Positions 60,253 through 64,000 of a stretch of DNA of 64,000 nt are shown piece by piece. The notes below the pieces were generated by a model. The model searched no databases and was not told the DNA's origin. It saw nothing but the letters and a program-made list of their open reading frames with translations. Every line of letters starts with the position of its first letter. The stretch's first letter is position 1. The position numbers were made by a program, and so were the translations under genes. The DNA comes from Rhizobium johnstonii 3841. Its GTDB lineage: Bacteria > Pseudomonadota > Alphaproteobacteria > Rhizobiales > Rhizobiaceae. The stretch covers positions 1,183,501 through 1,247,500 of the forward strand of contig NC_008380.1 in NCBI RefSeq assembly GCF_000009265.1, given 5' to 3'.

Positions 60253-60637
60253 AGCGACACTTGTTTTCCTGACTTTTGCAACGTCGCAGAATGGACGGTT
60301 CTGCCATGCCGGCAAAAGAGTCCAGCCGGGCGGAACCGTTGCTGCGGCTATCGGTTAATTCGCCGAGGTCGCGGCGTGCCAATCGGACGTGACGGAGATG
60401 GTGAACGCATCGGTTTTTCCGATTTCTCGGTGCGGGCAACGAAATGCCAGGCGAGCACCTTTACCCGTTCGCCGCGATCTCATCCCGGACAACAGGATTT
60501 CGCGAGGATCGAACCGCCAACCAGGGCCACACATCGATCACCGTCTCCTGGGCGCGGAAACCGCCGCCTGCCATCGAAGGCGGTGGAACACGCGAGCGAC
60601 GATGCACTGTGTGGATCGATCAGAGGAGGAGAAGGTC
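60253..60637. other. Non-coding stretch upstream of small stress gene
   Basis: 385 bp. Composition becomes mixed, with no protein-like frame (several overlapping frames in 60376-60640 look random). GAGGAGGAGAAGG at 60623-60635 is the ribosome site of the next gene. Confidence 0.45.
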
Positions 60638-60856
60638 ATGAGCAAAAATAATTGGAAGGTCGGGCTTCGCGCCAAGCTGGAGGATCTCGTCGACGACTGC
60701 GTTGTGGCCGGGGCCAGGCAGCAGGACGTCTTCGATGCGATCATCAAAGAGATCGGCAATCTGCGCGCAGCCCTTGAGCGCGATCCCGATCCTGCGGAGG
60801 ACGATGTTGCCGTCATAGAGGAGCCTGCGAACGATTGGCCCGCGGCCGACAAGTGA
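60638..60856 (+). CDS. Small acidic hypothetical protein
   Basis: 72 residues from ATG 60638, with GGAGGAGAAGG just before. NNWKVGLRAKLEDLVDDCVV, QDVFDAIIKEIGNLRAALER then acidic tail DPDPAEDDVAVIEEP. Helical. Typical of small rhizobial proteins; no family known to me. Confidence 0.68.
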   Translation: MSKNNWKVGLRAKLEDLVDDCVVAGARQQDVFDAIIKEIGNLRAALERDPDPAEDDVAVIEEPANDWPAADK

Positions 60857-61019
60857 CCTGAAGCCGATCGGGGAGGGCGCGCGACCTCTTGGAGCGGGGG
60901 TTATGGAACCAACTGGCGCGGCGACCATTACAGTCTTGTCGCTTGGCAATCGGTTTAGCCCGGATCTGCGAGATGTGATTGCCTGCGCCGGCCGCTCATC
61001 ATTCACAAGGGGAATTGCT

Positions 61020-61277
61020 ATGGAAAGTGCAGGTATCGGCTGGATCGCCGCCATCGTCATCGGCGGCATTGCCGGCTGGCTCGCCGAAATGCTCATGAAG
61101 AGCAACATGGGCGTGCTGATGAATATCATTCTCGGTATTGTCGGCGCCATCGTCGCCAACTTTATCCTGTCGCTCTTCGGCGTCGCCCTTGGCGGCTGGC
61201 TGGGTTATCTGATCGCGGGCTTCATCGGAGCCTGTATCCTGATCGCTGTTGCGAGAATGGTCAGACGTACGGCCTGA
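61020..61277 (+). CDS. GlsB/YeaQ/YmgE family membrane protein
   Basis: 85 residues from ATG 61020. Gly-rich membrane segments GWIAAIVIGGIAGWLAEMLM, LMNIILGIVGAIVANFILSL, GGWLGYLIAGFIGACILIAV, matching the GlsB/YeaQ general-stress family (transglycosylase-associated). Inner membrane. Two hairpins follow. Confidence 0.87.
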   Translation: MESAGIGWIAAIVIGGIAGWLAEMLMKSNMGVLMNIILGIVGAIVANFILSLFGVALGGWLGYLIAGFIGACILIAVARMVRRTA

Positions 61278-61286
61278 TCTAACAGG

Positions 61287-61378
61287 AGGCGGCTGCGCAA
61301 CCGGCCGCCTTCGTCACGTTTTCGGGTTAGCCCGGCTGATTGCTCCCGGGATTCCGGCGGCGCGCAAAACGCCGCCGG
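61287..61378. terminator. Two hairpins after the GlsB-type gene
   Basis: AGGCGGC (61287-61293) pairs with GCCGCCT (61304-61310); CCGGCGGCG (61354-61362) pairs with CGCCGCCGG (61370-61378). The region lies between convergent genes and probably ends both. Confidence 0.7.
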
Positions 61379-61436
61379 GACCATGCCTACTACGAGGTTG
61401 GACACTGTAGGAGGGGCGGCTGGAGCCGCCCGTCGG

Positions 61437-61832
61437 TCATTGGATGACCTGGATGACCTTCCGGGAGGAAGGTTCGACGATCACACGCTGATCGTTGACG
61501 ATCGCGTATGCATATTTCGGATCATCGGGAATTGGCGTGACGACCACGGTCTCAGGCAAGGGCTGTCCGACGACGACCTTTTCCTTCACCACGATGCGCT
61601 CGGTCGGGGCCGGAGCCTGCTGAACATAGGTCACCACCTGCTGCGGCGGCGGATCAATGACGCTACCCGCCACGCCGCCGACGATGCCACCGACAGCAGC
61701 ACCGACCGGGCCGCCGACAATCGCACCTGTTGCAGCACCGCCTACCGCTCCTGTTACCGTCGAAGACTGCGCAAAGGCAGAGGTCGATCCCAACAGGATG
61801 CCTGCGGCGATTCCTACCACTTTGATATCCAT
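61437..61832 (-). CDS. DUF1236-like secreted protein with glycine zipper
   Basis: 131 residues. Signal peptide KVVGIAAGILLGSTSAFAQ, then GAVGGAATGAIVGGPVGAAV GGIVGGVAGS zipper, then DUF1236-type end (PIPDDPKYAYAIVNDQRVIV, SSRKVIQVI). Common in rhizobia; role unknown, likely envelope. Confidence 0.85.
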   Translation of the reverse strand: MDIKVVGIAAGILLGSTSAFAQSSTVTGAVGGAATGAIVGGPVGAAVGGIVGGVAGSVIDPPPQQVVTYVQQAPAPTERIVVKEKVVVGQPLPETVVVTPIPDDPKYAYAIVNDQRVIVEPSSRKVIQVIQ

Positions 61833-61960
61833 CTGTTTTCCTCCTTGGACGCGGATGGTTCCGCTGCGGAGCCAAACCGAAAGATGGAGGAAGTGTTCCA
61901 GATGTAGGACTTCATGCCGGGGCTCAGACAGACCTTGGTCCTAGCGCAGGATTGGCCTGC

Positions 61961-62233
61961 CTACTGCCTGGGAAAACGGCTCAGCATCCGGTCCTGGATG
62001 TTCTCCCAGCCGACGATCATCGCAGCAAGCGAGATGGCTTTGTCGCGGTCTGCAGCCTTGGTTATAAAGCCTTCGAGCAGGACGACAGGGCCGAGCATCC
62101 TGATCTCGATGGCACTGCTGTCGATATCCGGATCGGCGGAAAGGGCTGCTTCGATTGTGGCGATCGTGGACGCCGAACTATGGCCTTGCGAGCAGCGCTC
62201 TTCGTGATTGTAGTTATCGGGGCCGAACTTCAT
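61961..62233 (-). CDS. BON-domain protein
   Basis: 90 residues from ATG 62233. BON pattern: TIATIEAALSADPDIDSSAI, EIRMLGPVVLLEGFITKAAD then RDKAISLAAMIVGWENIQDR. No signal peptide is seen. BON domains bind membranes or phospholipid; the role here is unknown. Confidence 0.83.
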   Translation of the reverse strand: MKFGPDNYNHEERCSQGHSSASTIATIEAALSADPDIDSSAIEIRMLGPVVLLEGFITKAADRDKAISLAAMIVGWENIQDRMLSRFPRQ

Positions 62234-62380
62234 ATTCTCCTCCTGTCCCGCCCCCCGCGGACCTTCATCTTCCTCAAAGCTAATATGAGCAGTGTGTCCT
62301 GACGTCGCCACCCGGACCTAAGTCCGGCTTTCCCTCGGCACGATCCGGCCTAGATTCTCCTGATCCTTGTTGAAAGGACA

Positions 62381-62430
62381 TCAGGGAGGTTTTAGCAATG
62401 TTTGCCAAACTCCAGTCAGAACCTCCCTGA
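62381..62430. repeat. Inverted repeat
   Basis: TCAGGGAGGTT (62381-62391) pairs with AACCTCCCTGA (62420-62430). Spacer 28 bp. May be a terminator or palindromic element; not one of the repeats seen elsewhere in the window. Confidence 0.6.
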
Positions 62431-62714
62431 TGACGCAGGAGCGACCGAACGCCTTTCCCTAAGGCCTGTCTGACATCGATGATTTGGCGCCCGCGGCGGT
62501 TTCGGCGGGCAGTTCCGACGCGGGATCTCCACGAAACAACGCTTTCAACCTGCCCCTACGAGTTGCGCGGGAAACATGGGATTGTTCAGCAAAAGAGAAA
62601 CGGGCCGCGCTTTCGGGCAGCAGCGAGCATGCTCGATCTGTTGTCCCGGCGATGAATCATGCCGCAATTGATAACCTTGTCCGCATCGCACACAAGAAAC
62701 CAACTTGACGCATC

Positions 62715-62735
62715 CCTACCAGGGGGATAGGTAGG
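62715..62735. promoter_or_regulatory. Palindrome with G-tract upstream of the exporter gene (candidate RcnR/DmeR operator)
   Basis: CCTACC (62715-62720) and GGTAGG (62730-62735) flank AGGGGGATA. RcnR-like regulators such as DmeR bind inverted repeats around a G/C tract. TTGACG (62705-62710) and TAGGTA (62728-62733) fit -35/-10 with 17-bp spacing. The G-tract lies between them. No regulator gene is adjacent. Confidence 0.6.
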
Positions 62736-62760
62736 CAACATTATCAGTCAAGGGTCTGCA

Positions 62761-64000
62761 ATGTTCTCCGGCATCAGGGAATGGTTCGGTTTCGGCCAAG
62801 ACGGTCAGTCCCATGGCCACAGTCACGGCTCGCACGGCCACTCCCATGGAGATGCCGGAGGCCATGGGCACACACACGGCGTCGTCGATCCGAGCATCGC
62901 CTCATCCGAGCGCGGCATCTGGGCGATCAAGTGGTCGTTCGTCATTCTGGCCATCACCGCGGCCCTGCAGCTTGTCGTCGTCTTCTCTTCGGGAAGCGTC
63001 GCGCTGCTGGCCGACACCATCCACAATATCGGCGATGCCGCCACCGCAATTCCTCTGTGGATCGCCTTCACGCTGGTCAGACGGAAGCCGACAAAAACCT
63101 TCAATTATGGCCTCGGCCGGGTCGAGGATCTTGCCGGCATGCTGATCGTGCTGATTATTCTCTTCAGCGCCATCGTCGCCGGCTATGAGGCGATCAACCG
63201 CCTGTTGAACCCGCAGCCGATCACCCAGCTTCTGGCGGTGGCCGTGGCCGGCGTCATCGGCTTCATCGGCAACGAGGCCGTGGCGGTGTTCCGCATCCGT
63301 GTCGGCAGGCAGATGAACAGCGCCGCGCTGATCGCCGACGGCTACCACGCCCGCACCGATGGTCTGACCAGCCTGGCGGTCGTGCTCGGCGCCGTCGGGG
63401 TCTGGTTCGGCTTTCCGCTCGCCGATCCGATCATCGGCCTGCTGATCACCATCGCGATCTTCGGCATCGTCTGGCAGTCGGCGCGCGCCATCATCACCCG
63501 CAGCCTCGACGGCGTCGAGCCTGATATCACCGACGAGATCCGTCATGCAGCAGAGCATGTCGAGGGCATCGGTGGTCTGACGGACGTGAAGGCTCGCTGG
63601 ATCGGTCACCGGCTCCATGCCGACGTTACGATCTCGGTCAGCGGCGACAAGACCGTCGCCGAAGCCAACGGCATCGTGGCCACGCTTCGCAATGAGCTTC
63701 ACGCACATCTTCCGGCGCTAGGTACGGCGACCATCCAGATCGCCGAGGCAGCCGCCGAAGCGCACACCAGCGATCGCGGCCACGGGCATCACCGCGCACC
63801 CGCTGGGTTCACGGTGAGTTCCCGATTGGCGACCGGAGTGCTGGAGATTGTCGACACGCCCGAGGGTGAACGCGTGCGGCTCTCCATTTCGAAACACGCC
63901 AGGGGACTCGAGGCCGTCGTGGAGATCGCCCGCGATGGTCTCGTTGAGCGGCTGCCGCTGCTCCCTTCGCCGGCCGATCATCACGCTTTGATCAGCAACG
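62761..64000 (+). CDS. dmeF: Cation diffusion facilitator, DmeF type (Co/Ni exporter), runs off right edge
   Basis: 413 codons visible without a stop. His-rich N-terminus (SHGHSHGSHGHSHGDAGG, HGHTHG). Six membrane segments start at ~58 (WSFVILAITAALQLVVVFSS). Metal ligands HxxxD in LADTIHNIGDAA and in DGYHARTDGLTSLAV. C-terminal cytosolic domain, then a second His patch (SDRGHGHHRAPAG). The His-rich ends and HxxxD are those of DmeF. Exports Co/Ni from cytosol in exchange for protons. A candidate metal-responsive operator lies upstream. Confidence 0.88.
   Translation, partial: MFSGIREWFGFGQDGQSHGHSHGSHGHSHGDAGGHGHTHGVVDPSIASSERGIWAIKWSFVILAITAALQLVVVFSSGSVALLADTIHNIGDAATAIPLWIAFTLVRRKPTKTFNYGLGRVEDLAGMLIVLIILFSAIVAGYEAINRLLNPQPITQLLAVAVAGVIGFIGNEAVAVFRIRVGRQMNSAALIADGYHARTDGLTSLAVVLGAVGVWFGFPLADPIIGLLITIAIFGIVWQSARAIITRSLDGVEPDITDEIRHAAEHVEGIGGLTDVKARWIGHRLHADVTISVSGDKTVAEANGIVATLRNELHAHLPALGTATIQIAEAAAEAHTSDRGHGHHRAPAGFTVSSRLATGVLEIVDTPEGERVRLSISKHARGLEAVVEIARDGLVERLPLLPSPADHHALISN

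Larger units (their letters stand above)
62234..62760. other. Non-coding region before the metal exporter
   Basis: 527 bp. Contains the hairpin 62381-62430 and the palindrome 62715-62735. A short frame 62484-62708 has unusual composition and no ribosome site; not called as a gene. Confidence 0.5.

Noticed and set aside
62484..62708. Possible 74-residue gene before the metal exporter
   Set aside because: No ribosome site, odd composition and overlap with the exporter promoter; not a DmeR homologue.
1..64000. CRISPR array
   Set aside because: No regularly spaced short repeats seen; the repeats present are palindromic mosaic units or operators.

Overview
The window looks like chromosomal DNA of a Rhizobium (R. 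leguminosarum / R. etli type alphaproteobacterium). The coding style is GC-rich with frequent ATGA gene overlaps. The intergenic spaces carry palindromic mosaic repeats typical of Rhizobium, and the gene content fits: DUF982, GcrA-like, PspA/YiaA, HWE histidine kinase and cyclase-TPR proteins. All functional calls rest on reading motifs in the translated sequence; no database search was run.

Layout. 1-4.0 kb: the N-terminal third of a type I restriction HsdR (runs off the left edge), a decayed SDR 3' end, a PD-(D/E)XK DUF5655 nuclease overlapping a DUF429 RNase H-like protein, and an intact SDR. 4.0-9.9 kb: TetR regulator, three copies of a 13-bp operator, PspA, YiaA-type membrane protein and a giant Aas-type acyltransferase/acyl-ACP synthetase, flanked by two mosaic repeats. 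9.9-13.6 kb: lipoprotein, tRNA-Pro(CGG), PIN toxin/antitoxin pair and a LuxR-type regulator. 13.7-19.2 kb: a phage-derived control module. It has a self-cleavable S24 repressor, five 22-bp operators in two promoter regions, three leftward small genes and about ten rightward small genes, with no structural or integrase genes.

19.4-27.5 kb: NIPSNAP protein, type B carboxylesterase, a frameshifted DUF1254 protein, adenylate cyclase-TPR, a truncated methyltransferase and a P-loop kinase. 27.3-35.7 kb: a 7.6-kb island bracketed by 374-bp direct repeats exactly 8,000 bp apart. It holds a persulfide-response operon (bigR-blh-two YeeE halves-TauE), a 5'-truncated copD, DUF305, a YVTN propeller protein, an ECF sigma/anti-sigma pair and the first 60 codons of msrP cut off at the repeat. 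35.7-42.2 kb: a mosaic of small genes, a winged-helix TolB/TPR regulator, a second P-loop kinase, a penicillin-V-acylase-like hydrolase and a methyltransferase, with transposase and GyrI-domain remnants.

42.7-47.8 kb: arylsulfatase, a secreted hypothetical, a second DUF1254 protein and a small membrane protein in one direction. 48.1-54.2 kb: cupredoxin, GT25 glycosyltransferase, an OmpR-type two-component system, IS110 remnant, EutQ-like cupin, dihaem cytochrome c and a class II aldolase. 54.4-62.2 kb: a general-stress neighbourhood (single-domain receiver, HWE kinase, glycine-zipper and PepSY proteins, RidA/TetR with a triple operator, ArsR-SRPBCC pair, ClpP paralogue, GlsB-type, DUF1236, BON). 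From 62.8 kb: a DmeF-type metal exporter that runs off the right edge.

The most unusual parts are the repressor/five-operator module (13.8-19.2 kb), the DUF5655-DUF429 pair inside a duplicated SDR 3' end (1.0-3.3 kb), and the repeat-bracketed persulfide/copper island (27.3-35.7 kb).
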